This document shows positions 37,058 to 45,839 of a DNA stretch of 64,000 nucleotides, piece by piece. Source of the DNA: Stenotrophomonas rhizophila (GTDB lineage: Bacteria > Pseudomonadota > Gammaproteobacteria > Xanthomonadales > Xanthomonadaceae). Within the stretch, counting starts at the first letter, position 1. Each line of letters opens with the position of its first letter. Location: contig NZ_CP007597.1 in the NCBI RefSeq assembly GCF_000661955.1, positions 2,646,984-2,710,983 on the forward strand, written 5' to 3'. The notes below the pieces were generated by a model, which had not been told where the DNA came from, searched no databases, and worked only from the letters and a program-made list of their open reading frames with translations. A program made the translations under genes and the position numbers.

Positions 37058-38140
37058 GTGAACGCGTCCAGCCCCCGCCCTGCCCTGTTCCTGCCCGCCC
37101 TCGCCCAACGTTGGCGCGGGCGCCTGCCCGGCCTGCTGCTGGCGGGCGGTGTCGCCGTGGCGGCGATGGCGCTGGCCACCCTGCCGTGGCTGCAGGCGCA
37201 CGGCATCAGTGCCCTCACGCTGGCCATCGTGCTCGGCATCGCGCTGGGCAACAGCGTGTACCCGCGCTTGGCACCCCGGGCCGCGGCGGGCGTGGGCTTT
37301 TCCAAGCAGTGGCTGCTGCGCGCCGGCATCGTGCTGTACGGCCTGCGCCTGACCTTCCAGGACATCGGCCAGGTCGGCGTGGCCGGCGTGCTGATCGATG
37401 CGCTGGTGCTGGCCAGCACCTTCGGGCTGGCGTGGTGGGCCGGCACCCGCTGGTTCGGGATCGACCGCACCAGCGCACTGCTGATCGGCGCCGGCAGCGC
37501 GATCTGCGGCGCGGCGGCGGTGATGGCCGCCGAACCGGTGGTGCGCGGGCGCGCCGAGCAGGTCACCGTGGCGGTGTCTACGGTGGTGGTGTTCGGCACG
37601 CTGGGCATGTTCCTGTACCCGGCGCTGTACCAGCTCAACCTGGCGCACGGCGTGCTGCCGATGAGCGAGTCGTTCTATGGCGTGTTCACCGGCTCGACCG
37701 TGCACGAAGTGGCGCAGGTGGTCGCGGCCGGGCGCGCGGTCAGCGAAGGGGCCGCCGATACCGCGGTGATCGCCAAGATGGTGCGGGTGATGATGCTGGC
37801 CCCGTTCCTGATCGCGCTGTCATTGCTGCTGGCCCGCGGCGGCAGCGCCCAGCCCGGGGCGGCACGCGCGAAGATCGTGGTGCCCTGGTTCGCCTTCGGG
37901 TTCGTTGCGGTGGCCGGGTTCAATTCGCTGCACCTGCTGCCCGCCGGGTGGGTGGCCTTGGCCATCGAGGTGGACACGGTATTGCTGGCCATGGCCATGG
38001 CCGCGCTGGGGTTGACCACCCATGTATCGGCGCTGCGCCAGGCCGGCATGAAGCCGCTGCTGCTGGCCCTGCTGCTGTTTGCCTGGTTGCTGGCCGGGGG
38101 CCTGGGCATCAACGTGGGCGTGCACGCGCTGCTGGGGTGA
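37058..38140 (+). CDS. YeiH family (UPF0324) putative sulfate/sulfite exporter
   Basis: The 360-residue product has about ten membrane helices and the family motifs LGIALGNSVYPR, LIGAGSAICGAAAVMAAEP and GSTVHEVAQVVAAG. The start is GTG at 37058, with AAGGAG 7 bp before it. The transport function is a prediction for the family. Divergent pairing with the LysR gene suggests inducible export. Confidence 0.9.
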   Translation: MNASSPRPALFLPALAQRWRGRLPGLLLAGGVAVAAMALATLPWLQAHGISALTLAIVLGIALGNSVYPRLAPRAAAGVGFSKQWLLRAGIVLYGLRLTFQDIGQVGVAGVLIDALVLASTFGLAWWAGTRWFGIDRTSALLIGAGSAICGAAAVMAAEPVVRGRAEQVTVAVSTVVVFGTLGMFLYPALYQLNLAHGVLPMSESFYGVFTGSTVHEVAQVVAAGRAVSEGAADTAVIAKMVRVMMLAPFLIALSLLLARGGSAQPGAARAKIVVPWFAFGFVAVAGFNSLHLLPAGWVALAIEVDTVLLAMAMAALGLTTHVSALRQAGMKPLLLALLLFAWLLAGGLGINVGVHALLG

Positions 38141-38167
38141 GCGCGTGCCGCATGCAACACTGGGGCG

Positions 38168-38452
38168 ATGAAGCGTGAGCGTGTTCCCCCCGTCGATCGC
38201 CGCCGCCTGCACATCCCGTACCGGCTGGTGCTGGATCGCTATGGCGCCGTCGATGAAGCCGAAGACGACCTGATCGACCTGCTGCAGCGGGTGCTAGGCC
38301 CGGATGTCGTGGTCCGCTGGGAGCAGGATGTCAGCCACCCCAATCCCTGGTTCCACACACTGATTCTGGATGTCAGCGACGGCCCGGGCGCGTTCAGCCA
38401 TGCCCAGCACACCGCGTTGATGGAGGGGCTGCGGGCGCTGGATCTGGCCTGA
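38168..38452 (+). CDS. Small protein of unknown function
   Basis: The 94-residue, soluble product has no signal peptide or helix. It is acidic in the middle (DRYGAVDEAEDDLIDLLQRVLG) and contains DVSHPNPWFHTLILDVSDG. It lies 27 bp after the yeiH-type gene and 48 bp before dbpA on the same strand. I do not recognise a family; codon use and position support a real gene. Confidence 0.65.
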   Translation: MKRERVPPVDRRRLHIPYRLVLDRYGAVDEAEDDLIDLLQRVLGPDVVVRWEQDVSHPNPWFHTLILDVSDGPGAFSHAQHTALMEGLRALDLA

Positions 38453-38500
38453 GCAGCGCCGGCACACGCCCGACAGGCGGCGCAGCGGGTAGAATGCGCC

Positions 38501-39877
38501 ATGAATGAATTCTCCGAACTGCCCCTGTCGGCCTCGCTGGCGGCGGGCATCGACGCGCTGGGCTATACCCAGATGACCCCCGTGCAGGCGCAGAGCCTGC
38601 CGGCGATCCTTGAGCGCCGCGACCTGATCGCCCAGGCCCCTACTGGCAGCGGCAAGACCGCCGCCTTCGGGCTGGGCCTTCTGCAGGCCCTGGACCCGTC
38701 GGTGATCCGCGCCCAGGCTCTGGTGCTGTGCCCCACCCGCGAACTGGCCGACCAGGTGGGCAAGCAGATCCGCAAGCTCGCCACCGGCATTCCCAACCTG
38801 AAGCTGGTGGTGCTCACCGGCGGCATGCCGCTGGGCCCGCAGCTGGCCTCGCTGGAAGCGCACGACCCGCACGTGGTGGTCGGCACGCCCGGCCGTATCC
38901 AGGAGCTCGGCCGCAAGCGCGCCCTGAAGCTGGGCGGTGTCACCACGCTGGTGCTGGACGAAGCCGACCGCATGCTGGACATGGGCTTTGAAGAGCCGAT
39001 CCGCGAGATTGCCGGGCGCACCAGCAAGGATCGCCAGACGCTGCTGTTCTCGGCCACCTACCCCGATGAGATCCGCGAGATCGCCCGCGTGCTGCTGCGC
39101 GATCCGGTGGAAGTGACTGTCCAGGGTGCCGACAACGCACCGGCGATTCGCCACCTGTTCTGCGAAGTGGACCTGGCCAGCAAGCAGAAGGCGCTGGCCG
39201 GCCTGCTGCTGAAGTACAACCCGGAATCGACGGTGGTGTTCTGCAACACCCGTCGTGACGTGGACGACGTGGCCAATTCGCTGCAGCAGTTCGGCTTCTC
39301 GGCACTGCCGTTGCACGGCGAAATGGAACAGCGTGACCGCGATGAAGTCCTGGTGCGCTTCGCCAACCGCAGCTGCAACGTGCTGGTGGCCAGCGACGTG
39401 GCCGCGCGCGGGCTGGACGTGCAGGACCTGGCGGCCGTGATCAATTACGAGTTGCCCACCGACATCGAAACCTACGAACACCGCGTGGGCCGCACCGGCC
39501 GCGCCGGCGCGTCCGGCCTGGCGGTGAGCCTGGTGACCGGCCGCGAGCGCAACCGCGCCGATGCGCTGGAAGCCGCGCAGGGCAAGCCGCTGGACTGGCA
39601 GAAGACCCCGCTGGCGACGGCCCGCCCCGCCGTGCTGCCGCAGGCCGCGATGGAAACCCTGCGCATCGATGGCGGCAAGACCGACAAGCTGCGCCCGGGC
39701 GACATCCTGGGGGCGTTGACCGGTGAGGCCGGGCTGTCGGCCAAGGTGATCGGCAAGATCGACATCTACGCCACCCGCTCGTACGTGGCCATCGCGCGCG
39801 AGCAGGTAGGCCGCGCGATCGACCGGCTGGAAGCAGGCAAAATCAAGGGCCGCCGCTTCCGCGTCCGCCGGATGTAA
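38501..39877 (+). CDS. dbpA: ATP-dependent RNA helicase DbpA
   Basis: DbpA is a DEAD-box helicase that acts on hairpin 92 of 23S rRNA in 50S assembly. The 458-residue product has the Q motif (YTQMTPVQ), APTGSGKTA, LDEADRMLD, SAT and HRVGRTGRAG in order. The C-terminal RNA-binding domain (about 385-458, RPGDILGALTGEAGLSAKVIGKIDI) defines DbpA. It is followed by a SMAG array. Confidence 0.95.
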   Translation: MNEFSELPLSASLAAGIDALGYTQMTPVQAQSLPAILERRDLIAQAPTGSGKTAAFGLGLLQALDPSVIRAQALVLCPTRELADQVGKQIRKLATGIPNLKLVVLTGGMPLGPQLASLEAHDPHVVVGTPGRIQELGRKRALKLGGVTTLVLDEADRMLDMGFEEPIREIAGRTSKDRQTLLFSATYPDEIREIARVLLRDPVEVTVQGADNAPAIRHLFCEVDLASKQKALAGLLLKYNPESTVVFCNTRRDVDDVANSLQQFGFSALPLHGEMEQRDRDEVLVRFANRSCNVLVASDVAARGLDVQDLAAVINYELPTDIETYEHRVGRTGRAGASGLAVSLVTGRERNRADALEAAQGKPLDWQKTPLATARPAVLPQAAMETLRIDGGKTDKLRPGDILGALTGEAGLSAKVIGKIDIYATRSYVAIAREQVGRAIDRLEAGKIKGRRFRVRRM

Positions 39878-39881
39878 TGGG

Positions 39882-40083
39882 GTAGAGCCGACCGTTGGTC
39901 GGCTTGCACCATGTCGAACAGCCGGGCAGAGCCCGGCTCTACGCACCTGCCCGGTAGAGCCGACCGTTGGTCGGCTTGCACCATGTCGAACAGCCGGGCA
40001 GAGCCCGGCTCTACGCGCCATCCGGTAGAGCCGACCGTTGGTCGGCTTACGCGATGTCAAACCGCCAGGCAGAGCCCGGCCTC
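39882..40083. repeat. 71-bp tandem array of head-to-head SMAG pairs
   Basis: Units start at 39882, 39953 and 40024, exactly 71 bp apart. Each unit has a GTAGAGCCGACCGTTGGTCG palindrome, a linker TGCACCATGTCGAACA, and a GCCGGGCAGAGCCCGGC palindrome ending in CTAC. The third unit is diverged and runs into the apt stop codon. Confidence 0.9.
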
Positions 40084-40618
40084 AATACACCAGGTTGGCC
40101 AACAACGGCACATCGCCGTCCCAGCGCTCGCGTCCGCCCAGCCCGGCCAGTTCCACCAGCACCGCCGCGCCCACGACCTCCACCTGCAACTGGCGCGCCA
40201 GCGACAACGCCGCCAGCAACGTGCCGCCGGTTGCCAGCACATCATCAACCACCAGCACACGCGCACCGGCCGGCAAGGCGTCGGCGTGTACTTCAATGGT
40301 GTCGGTGCGGTATTCCAGCGTGTATTCCTGCTTCAGCGTGCGGCCCGGCAGCTTGCCCGGCTTGCGCACCGGCACGAAGCCGACGCCCAGCACGCGCGCC
40401 ATGGCCGCACCCAGGATGAAGCCGCGCGATTCGATGCCCATCACCGCCTGCAGGTTCGCCGTGCGCCACGGCTGCACCATCGCATCGACCGCAGCGGCGA
40501 AATCATCGCCATTGGCCAGCAGCGGCATGATGTCCTTGAACAGGATGCCCGGCTTGGGGAAATCGGCGATATCACGCAGGCGGCCGGCCCAGGCGGGCGT
40601 GGCGGAAGACTCGGTCAT
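40082..40618 (-). CDS. apt: Adenine phosphoribosyltransferase
   Basis: Apt salvages adenine to AMP. The 178-residue product has the PRPP-binding motif [13 protein letters not shown] and ESRGFILG. I chose the start [10 protein letters not shown] at 40618; the frame is open far upstream but without family similarity. Confidence 0.95.
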   Translation of the reverse strand: MTESSATPAWAGRLRDIADFPKPGILFKDIMPLLANGDDFAAAVDAMVQPWRTANLQAVMGIESRGFILGAAMARVLGVGFVPVRKPGKLPGRTLKQEYTLEYRTDTIEVHADALPAGARVLVVDDVLATGGTLLAALSLARQLQVEVVGAAVLVELAGLGGRERWDGDVPLLANLVY

Positions 40619-40925
40619 GGGGCGGGCAACGAACGGGGTGGCATAGGGTAAACGCTTCGGCGCGGCACTGCCCGCCTGGCCAGGCCGCTGCGTTGCTGCG
40701 TTCCATCGGTGGCACCCCGGGTTCACGCCGAAATCGCACAACGGTGCGATAATCGCCCTAACCGGCCGTTCACTCCGTTTCCGCGATAAGCAGCGAAGCA
40801 TTCCCGCGCCCCTGCAGGGCAAGGCAATGCCGGGGTGAGATGGCCAACGGTCCCCGCCACGCATGGCGCGCGCGGGCCTGCCCGGTGCCGATCGGTACCG
40901 GGTTTCCTGTAGAGGTTCATGCAAC
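40619..40925. other. Divergent control region between apt and quiA
   Basis: This 307-bp region has no gene. A PcaR-type palindrome lies at 40745-40757, with an extra half-site ATCGCA at 40733-40738 that makes an inverted repeat ATCGCAC...GTGCGAT. The quiA GTG start is about 170 bp further on; the leader between is long and GC-rich. Confidence 0.65.
40745..40757. promoter_or_regulatory. PcaR-type operator in front of quiA
   Basis: TGCGATAATCGCC matches 12 of 13 bases of TGCGATAATCGCA, the palindrome found before pcaI. It is the only copy on this side of the locus and lies about 170 bp before the quiA start. Confidence 0.6.
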
Positions 40926-43367
40926 GTGGACGAGAACACGAAACCGTCGGCCCTGTGCCGCACCCTGGTGGTCCTGATTGGCATCGTGGTGATGCTGTTC
41001 GGCCTGGTTCTGCTGGTGGGCGGTGTGCGCCTGGCCCAGCTCGGCGGCAGCTGGTACTTCCTGCTGATGGGCGCCGCGTCGCTGGTGGCCGGCGGCCTGT
41101 TGGCCCTGCGCCGCCCACTGGGCGCGCTGCTGTATGGGGTGGCGTTCGTCGCCACCGTGGCCTGGGCACTGGCCGATGCCGGGCTGGAATTCTGGCCGCT
41201 GGTGTCGCGGCTGGTGATGCCCGCCGTGCTGGCGATGCTGGTCGCGCTGACCTGGCCGGTGCTGCGGCGCAGTCGTGGCCAGCGCCCCGGGCGCGCGGCC
41301 TATGGCGTGGCCGCGCTGCTGCTGGTGGGCCTGCTGGGCACGGCGGTGTCGGCGTTCCAGCCGCGCCCGGTGGTCACCGCGCAGGGCGCGTCACCGGCCG
41401 TGGTGCCGGTGGCCAAGGGCAGCGAGCAACGTGATTGGCAGCACTGGGGCAACACCACCGCCGGCACCCGTTTCGCCGCGCTGGACCAGATCACCCCGGC
41501 CAACATCACCCAGCTCCAAGTGGCCTGGACCGCGCATACCGGCGACGTGCCGCAGAGCGATGGCTTCGGCGCCGAAGACCAGAACACCCCGCTGCAGATT
41601 GGCGACACGCTGTACCTGTGCACGCCGCACAACCAGGTGGTGGCGCTGGACGTGGACAGCGGCAAGCAGCGCTGGGCGTTCGATCCCAAGGCGACCGCGC
41701 CGAACTGGCAGCGCTGCCGTGGCCTGGGCTATTTCGACGCAGGCCAGCCGCTGGTCGGCGCCCCCACCGTCGCTGCCGCACTGAGTCCTGCCGCACCGAG
41801 CCCTGCCGCACCGGCCACCGTCGCTGCCGCAACGGCCCCGGCACTGTGCGAGAAGCGCATCCTGATGACCTCGATCGACGCCCGCCTGTTCGCACTGGAC
41901 GCTACCACCGGCGCGCCCTGCCCGGACTTCGGCGAAGGCGGCGTGGTGGACCTCAAGCGTGGCATGGGCGAGATCAAGCCCGGCTTCTACACGCTGACCG
42001 CCGCGCCCCTGGTGGCCGGTGAACTGGTGATCGTGGGCGGGCGGGTGGCCGACAACATCGAGGTCAACGAACCCTCCGGTGTGGTGCGTGCCTACAACGT
42101 GCGCAGCGGCGCGCTGGCCTGGGTCTGGGACCTGTCCCGGGAAACCCCGGACGTGCCGCTGGATCCGTCCATCCACTACACCCGCGCCACCCCGAACGTG
42201 TGGACCTCGATGGCCTATGACCCGCAGCTGGGCCTGGTCTACCTGCCCACCGGCAACACCACGCCGGACCAGTGGGCCGGCGAGCGCACCCCGCAGGACG
42301 ACAAGTACAGCTCGGCAGTGGTGGCACTGGATGTGGCCACCGGCAAGGAGCGCTGGGTCTACCAGACCGTGCACCACGACCTGTGGGATTACGACCTGCC
42401 CGCACAGCCCACCCTGACCGACGTGCCCGATGGCAAGGGCGGCACCCTGCCCGCGCTGCTGCAGATCACCAAGGCCGGCCAGGTGTTCATGCTCAACCGC
42501 GCCACCGGCCAGCCGATCACCGAGGTGCGCGACATCCCGGCACCGCAGGGCAACGCCGCCGGCGAGCGCTACTCGCCTACCCAACGCCTGTCGGTGGGGC
42601 TGCCGCAGATCGGTGCGCAGACCCTGACCGAATCGGACATGTGGGGCGCCACGCCGATCGACCAGATGCTGTGCCGCATCCAGTTCAAGGGCTTCCGCTA
42701 CGACGGCATGTTCACCCCGCCGGGCGAGGACCTGGCCCTGCAGTGGCCCGGTTCGCTGGGGGGCATGAACTGGGGCAGCGCGTCGGTGGATCCCACCACG
42801 GGCTACCTGTTCGTCAACGACATGCGCCTGGGGCTGTGGACCAAGCTCATTCCGCGCGCGGACATGACCGAAGGCGCCGGCGGCGTGGAAATGGGCGCAG
42901 CCTCGCAGACCGGCACGCCGTACGGCTCGCTGCGCGACCGCTTCCTGTCCAAGCTGGGCATTCCGTGCCAGAAGCCGCCGTTCGGCACGCTGTCGGCGAT
43001 CAACCTGGCCACCCACCAGCTGGTCTGGCAGGTGCCGGTGGGCACGGTGAAGGACACCGGCCCGATGGGCGTCAAGATGCGCCTGCCGATTCCGATCGGC
43101 ATGCCCACCCTGGGCGGTTCACTGGCCACCCAGTCGGGCCTGCTGTTCTTCGCCGGCACCCAGGATTACTACCTGCGCGCCTATGACAGCCGCACCGGTG
43201 AAGAAGTGTGGAAGGCACGCATGCCGGTGGGCAGCCAGGGCACGCCAATCACCTATGTGTCGCCGAAGACCGGTCGCCAGTACGTGGTGATTTCCGCCGG
43301 CGGCGCACGCCAGTCGCCGGATCGCGGCGACTATGTGATCGCCTACGCGTTGCCGGCCACGCGCTGA
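40926..43367 (+). CDS. quiA: Membrane-bound PQQ-dependent quinate/shikimate dehydrogenase
   Basis: QuiA oxidises quinate and shikimate at the periplasmic face and feeds electrons to ubiquinone. The 813-residue product has five N-terminal membrane helices (first about 130 residues). An eight-bladed PQQ propeller follows, with [31 protein letters not shown] and C-terminal [17 protein letters not shown]. It could be a glucose dehydrogenase by fold, but the adjoining pca and dehydroquinase genes argue for quinate. An Ala/Pro-rich insertion lies near residues 280-308. The start is GTG at 40926; an upstream ATG at 40863 is less likely. Confidence 0.85.
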   Translation: MDENTKPSALCRTLVVLIGIVVMLFGLVLLVGGVRLAQLGGSWYFLLMGAASLVAGGLLALRRPLGALLYGVAFVATVAWALADAGLEFWPLVSRLVMPAVLAMLVALTWPVLRRSRGQRPGRAAYGVAALLLVGLLGTAVSAFQPRPVVTAQGASPAVVPVAKGSEQRDWQHWGNTTAGTRFAALDQITPANITQLQVAWTAHTGDVPQSDGFGAEDQNTPLQIGDTLYLCTPHNQVVALDVDSGKQRWAFDPKATAPNWQRCRGLGYFDAGQPLVGAPTVAAALSPAAPSPAAPATVAAATAPALCEKRILMTSIDARLFALDATTGAPCPDFGEGGVVDLKRGMGEIKPGFYTLTAAPLVAGELVIVGGRVADNIEVNEPSGVVRAYNVRSGALAWVWDLSRETPDVPLDPSIHYTRATPNVWTSMAYDPQLGLVYLPTGNTTPDQWAGERTPQDDKYSSAVVALDVATGKERWVYQTVHHDLWDYDLPAQPTLTDVPDGKGGTLPALLQITKAGQVFMLNRATGQPITEVRDIPAPQGNAAGERYSPTQRLSVGLPQIGAQTLTESDMWGATPIDQMLCRIQFKGFRYDGMFTPPGEDLALQWPGSLGGMNWGSASVDPTTGYLFVNDMRLGLWTKLIPRADMTEGAGGVEMGAASQTGTPYGSLRDRFLSKLGIPCQKPPFGTLSAINLATHQLVWQVPVGTVKDTGPMGVKMRLPIPIGMPTLGGSLATQSGLLFFAGTQDYYLRAYDSRTGEEVWKARMPVGSQGTPITYVSPKTGRQYVVISAGGARQSPDRGDYVIAYALPATR

Positions 43368-43372
43368 GCCAC

Positions 43373-43402
43373 GCGCGCCACGGTCTTCGCACCGTGGCGC
43401 GC
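43373..43402 (+). terminator. Stem-loop after quiA, terminator-like without T tract
   Basis: A perfect 12-bp stem GCGCGCCACGGT / ACCGTGGCGCGC with a CTTCGC loop begins 5 bp after the quiA stop. No T run follows, so it may stabilise the 3' end or separate quiA from the regulator gene rather than terminate fully. Confidence 0.5.
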
Positions 43403-43432
43403 AGCTTCGCTTCATCGCGTGCAGCCCTTACC

Positions 43433-44317
43433 ATGCACGATCACCGAGCACGAACCACCGCCATGTCTGCCGCACCTCCCAGCCGTCGCCCCAAGCGCGC
43501 CCCTGCCCCGCCGCAGGATCGCGGGCTCAGCCACGAGCTGATGCAACTGATCCAGGACAACCAGGGCGATCCGGATTTCATGACCTCCCTGGGTCGCGGG
43601 CTGGTAGTGCTGAGCGTGTTTTCGCAGCACCCGCGTGAAGTGACCATGTCGCAGATCAGCACCGAAACGGGCATCTCGCGCGCGGCGGTGCGGCGCGTGC
43701 TGTACACCCTGGAGAAGCTGGGCTACGTGGGCGAACAGGGGCGCGGTTTCGTGCTGCTGCCGCGCGTGCTGGGCATGGGCGGGGCGTATGTGGCGTCGTC
43801 GTCGATGACCGCGGCGGCGCAGCCGGTGCTGGATGCCCTGCGCGACGACGTGCACGAGTCGTGCTCGCTGGGCGTGCTGGATGGCGATGACGTGCTGTAT
43901 GTGGCCCGCGCCGAAACCGTGCGGATCATGTCGATCGGGCTGCGCGCGGGCAGCCGCCTGCCCGCGTACTGCACCTCTATGGGTCGCGTGCTGCTGGCCG
44001 CGTTGCCGCACGACACGCTGGAAAGCTACCTGGAACGCAATCCGCTGCGGCCGCGCACCGAGCGCACCGTGACGCGCATGGACGAGTTTTTGGACACGCT
44101 GGAACGCGTGCGCCGCGACGGCGTGGCGCTGGTGGACCAGGAGCTGGAGATCGGGCTGCGCTCGATCGCCGTGCCGGTGCACGCGCGCAGTGGCGCGGTG
44201 GTGGGCGCGCTGAACATCGGCACCCAGGCCGGGCGGATCAGCCTGGGGGTGATGCAGTCACAGTTGCTGCCGCGGCTGCGGGAAGCGGCGCAGCGGTTGG
44301 GTACGTTGCTGCATTGA
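43433..44317 (+). CDS. IclR-family regulator, PcaR/PcaU/PobR type
   Basis: The 294-residue product has an N-terminal winged HTH (about 45-105, including MTSLGRGLVVLSVFSQ and MSQISTETGISRAAVRRVLYTLEKLGYV) and a C-terminal IclR effector domain (VARAETVRIMSIGLRAGSRLPAYCTSMGRVLLA). This Pca-type subgroup senses beta-ketoadipate or protocatechuate in other bacteria. It sits between quiA and pcaC at the 3' end of the pca operon. The palindromes at 40745, 51286, 51306 and 56595 are its likely targets. Met at 43463 is an alternative start. Confidence 0.9.
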   Translation: MHDHRARTTAMSAAPPSRRPKRAPAPPQDRGLSHELMQLIQDNQGDPDFMTSLGRGLVVLSVFSQHPREVTMSQISTETGISRAAVRRVLYTLEKLGYVGEQGRGFVLLPRVLGMGGAYVASSSMTAAAQPVLDALRDDVHESCSLGVLDGDDVLYVARAETVRIMSIGLRAGSRLPAYCTSMGRVLLAALPHDTLESYLERNPLRPRTERTVTRMDEFLDTLERVRRDGVALVDQELEIGLRSIAVPVHARSGAVVGALNIGTQAGRISLGVMQSQLLPRLREAAQRLGTLLH

Positions 44318-44329
44318 GGGGGGGTGCCG

Positions 44330-44436
44330 GCGGTATCCGGTTCCGTTCAGGTGTATCGGGTTGCCGGCCAGCGCCCGGCGGTATCCGGTTCCGTTCGGGT
44401 GTATCGGGTTGCCGGCCAGCGGCCGGCACTACCGGT
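44330..44436. repeat. Two tandem 48-bp SMAG-containing units
   Basis: GTATCCGGTTCCGTTC begins units at 44333 and 44381. Each continues into GTTGCCGGCCAGCG-type palindrome halves, and the second ends in a complete GGCCGGCACTAC. They lie between the convergent IclR gene and pcaC. Confidence 0.8.
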
Positions 44437-44443
44437 GCTGGGC

Positions 44444-44836
44444 TTACCGCGGTGGTGCGTTGGCTTGTTCTTCGAGGATGGGCTTGGCCAGCGCGAAGGC
44501 GTGGTTGGCGGCCGGTACGCCGCAGTAGATGGCGGCCTGCAGCAGCACTTCCTTGATCTCGTCCGGGGTGACGCCGTTGTTGCGCGCGGCGCGGATGTGC
44601 AGTTTGAACTCTTCGTCATGGCCCAACGCCACCATCATCACGATGGTCAGCAGCGAGCGGGTGTGACGTGGCAGGCCGTCTCGGGTCCACACCGTGCCCC
44701 AGGCGGTACGGGTGATGAAGTCCTGGAATTCGTGGGTGAAGTCGGTGCGCGCCTGCAGCGAGCGCTCGACGTGGGCCTCGCCGAGTACGGCGCGGCGCAC
44801 GGTCAGGCCGGCTTCGTAGCGTTCCTGTTCGTCCAT
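44444..44836 (-). CDS. pcaC: 4-carboxymuconolactone decarboxylase
   Basis: PcaC decarboxylates gamma-carboxymuconolactone to beta-ketoadipate enol-lactone. The 130-residue product has the family core RSLLTIVMMVALGHDEEFKLHIRAARNNGVTPDEI. It is the last pca gene on the minus strand, separated from pcaD by a 207-bp SMAG array. Confidence 0.94.
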   Translation of the reverse strand: MDEQERYEAGLTVRRAVLGEAHVERSLQARTDFTHEFQDFITRTAWGTVWTRDGLPRHTRSLLTIVMMVALGHDEEFKLHIRAARNNGVTPDEIKEVLLQAAIYCGVPAANHAFALAKPILEEQANAPPR

Positions 44837-44862
44837 TGGGGATGCCTCGTTTTGGGTGGGGT

Positions 44863-45047
44863 GTACCGACCAACGGTCGGTACCTACGGTGTCTGGATGT
44901 ACCGACCAACGGTCGGCACCTACGGTGTATGGGCGTGCCGGTGACGATCGGTGTCTGGGTGTACCGACCAACGGTCGGTACCTACGGTGTGGGGGCGTGC
45001 CGGTCACGATCGGTGTGGGGGTGTACCGACCAATGGTCGGTACCTAC
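44863..45047 (-). repeat. Four SMAG repeats inside the pca operon
   Basis: GTACCGACCAACGGTCGG palindromes ending in CTAC lie at 44863-44887, 44899-44922, 44961-44985 and 45023-45047. The linkers of the last two share GCGTGCCGGT(G/C)ACGATCGGTG. The last CTAC contains the TAG stop of pcaD (45044-45046). Confidence 0.9.
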
Positions 45048-45820
45048 GATGTGTGGGCGGTCAGGGCGGCGGTGAATGCGTCGGCCGATTCGATGTTGCA
45101 GATGTGGCGGCCGGGCACGGCGACGGCGTGGCCGTGGGCGACCCCGCGCGCGATGGCCTGCAGGTCTGCGGGCGGGCAGACCGGATCGTCGTCGCCGGCG
45201 ATGGCCAGGGTCGGCACTCCGATCTGCGCCAGCTGGTCACGGAAGTCCGCAGTAGCCACGGCATGACAGCAGCCAACGTAGCCCGCCACACTGGTGGTGA
45301 CAAAGCGCTGCAGGATGTCCTCTACCTGCGCCGGTTGCGCCGCGACGAAGGCCGGCGTGAACCAGCGTTCGGCCGTGCCTTCGCGCAACGGCAACAGGCC
45401 CTGCGCACGCACCTGCGCGATGCGCGTCTCCCAACTCTCGGCCGTGCCGATCTTCGCGGCGGTGGCCGCCACCGTCAGCGTGTGCAGGCGCGTGCCGGCA
45501 TGCACGCCCAGCCATTGCCCGGTCAGGCCGCCGATCGACAGCCCGCAGAAATGGCTGCGTGCCACGCCCAGGTGGTCCCACAGGGCCAGTACGTCCGCGC
45601 CCAGGTCGGCCACGCTGTACAGGCCTGGCGGCGCGCTGGAGTGGCCATGCCCACGGCGGTCATAGCGCAGGATCCGGAACCGCCCCGACAATGCGGCCAT
45701 CTGCGGGTCCCACATGTGCAGGTCGGTGCCCAGCGAGTTGCAGAAGGTCAACCACGGCGCATCGTCCGGCCCGTCAATGCGGTAATGCAGGCGATGTGCG
45801 TCCAGCTCAAGAAAATCCAT
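45044..45820 (-). CDS. pcaD: 3-oxoadipate enol-lactonase
   Basis: This alpha/beta hydrolase opens beta-ketoadipate enol-lactone. The 258-residue product has the nucleophile motif CGLSIGG, acid GDDDPVC and base GRHICNIE. I chose the start MDFLELD at 45820, 19 bp after pcaB. Confidence 0.94.
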   Translation of the reverse strand: MDFLELDAHRLHYRIDGPDDAPWLTFCNSLGTDLHMWDPQMAALSGRFRILRYDRRGHGHSSAPPGLYSVADLGADVLALWDHLGVARSHFCGLSIGGLTGQWLGVHAGTRLHTLTVAATAAKIGTAESWETRIAQVRAQGLLPLREGTAERWFTPAFVAAQPAQVEDILQRFVTTSVAGYVGCCHAVATADFRDQLAQIGVPTLAIAGDDDPVCPPADLQAIARGVAHGHAVAVPGRHICNIESADAFTAALTAHTS

Positions 45821-45839
45821 TGCACCCCTCCAATAAGGG

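Noticed and set aside
40926..43367. Assignment as glucose dehydrogenase (gcd)
   Set aside because: The fold and membrane domain are the same, but the flanking dehydroquinase, pca genes and shared operator favour quinate/shikimate. Not excluded by sequence alone.
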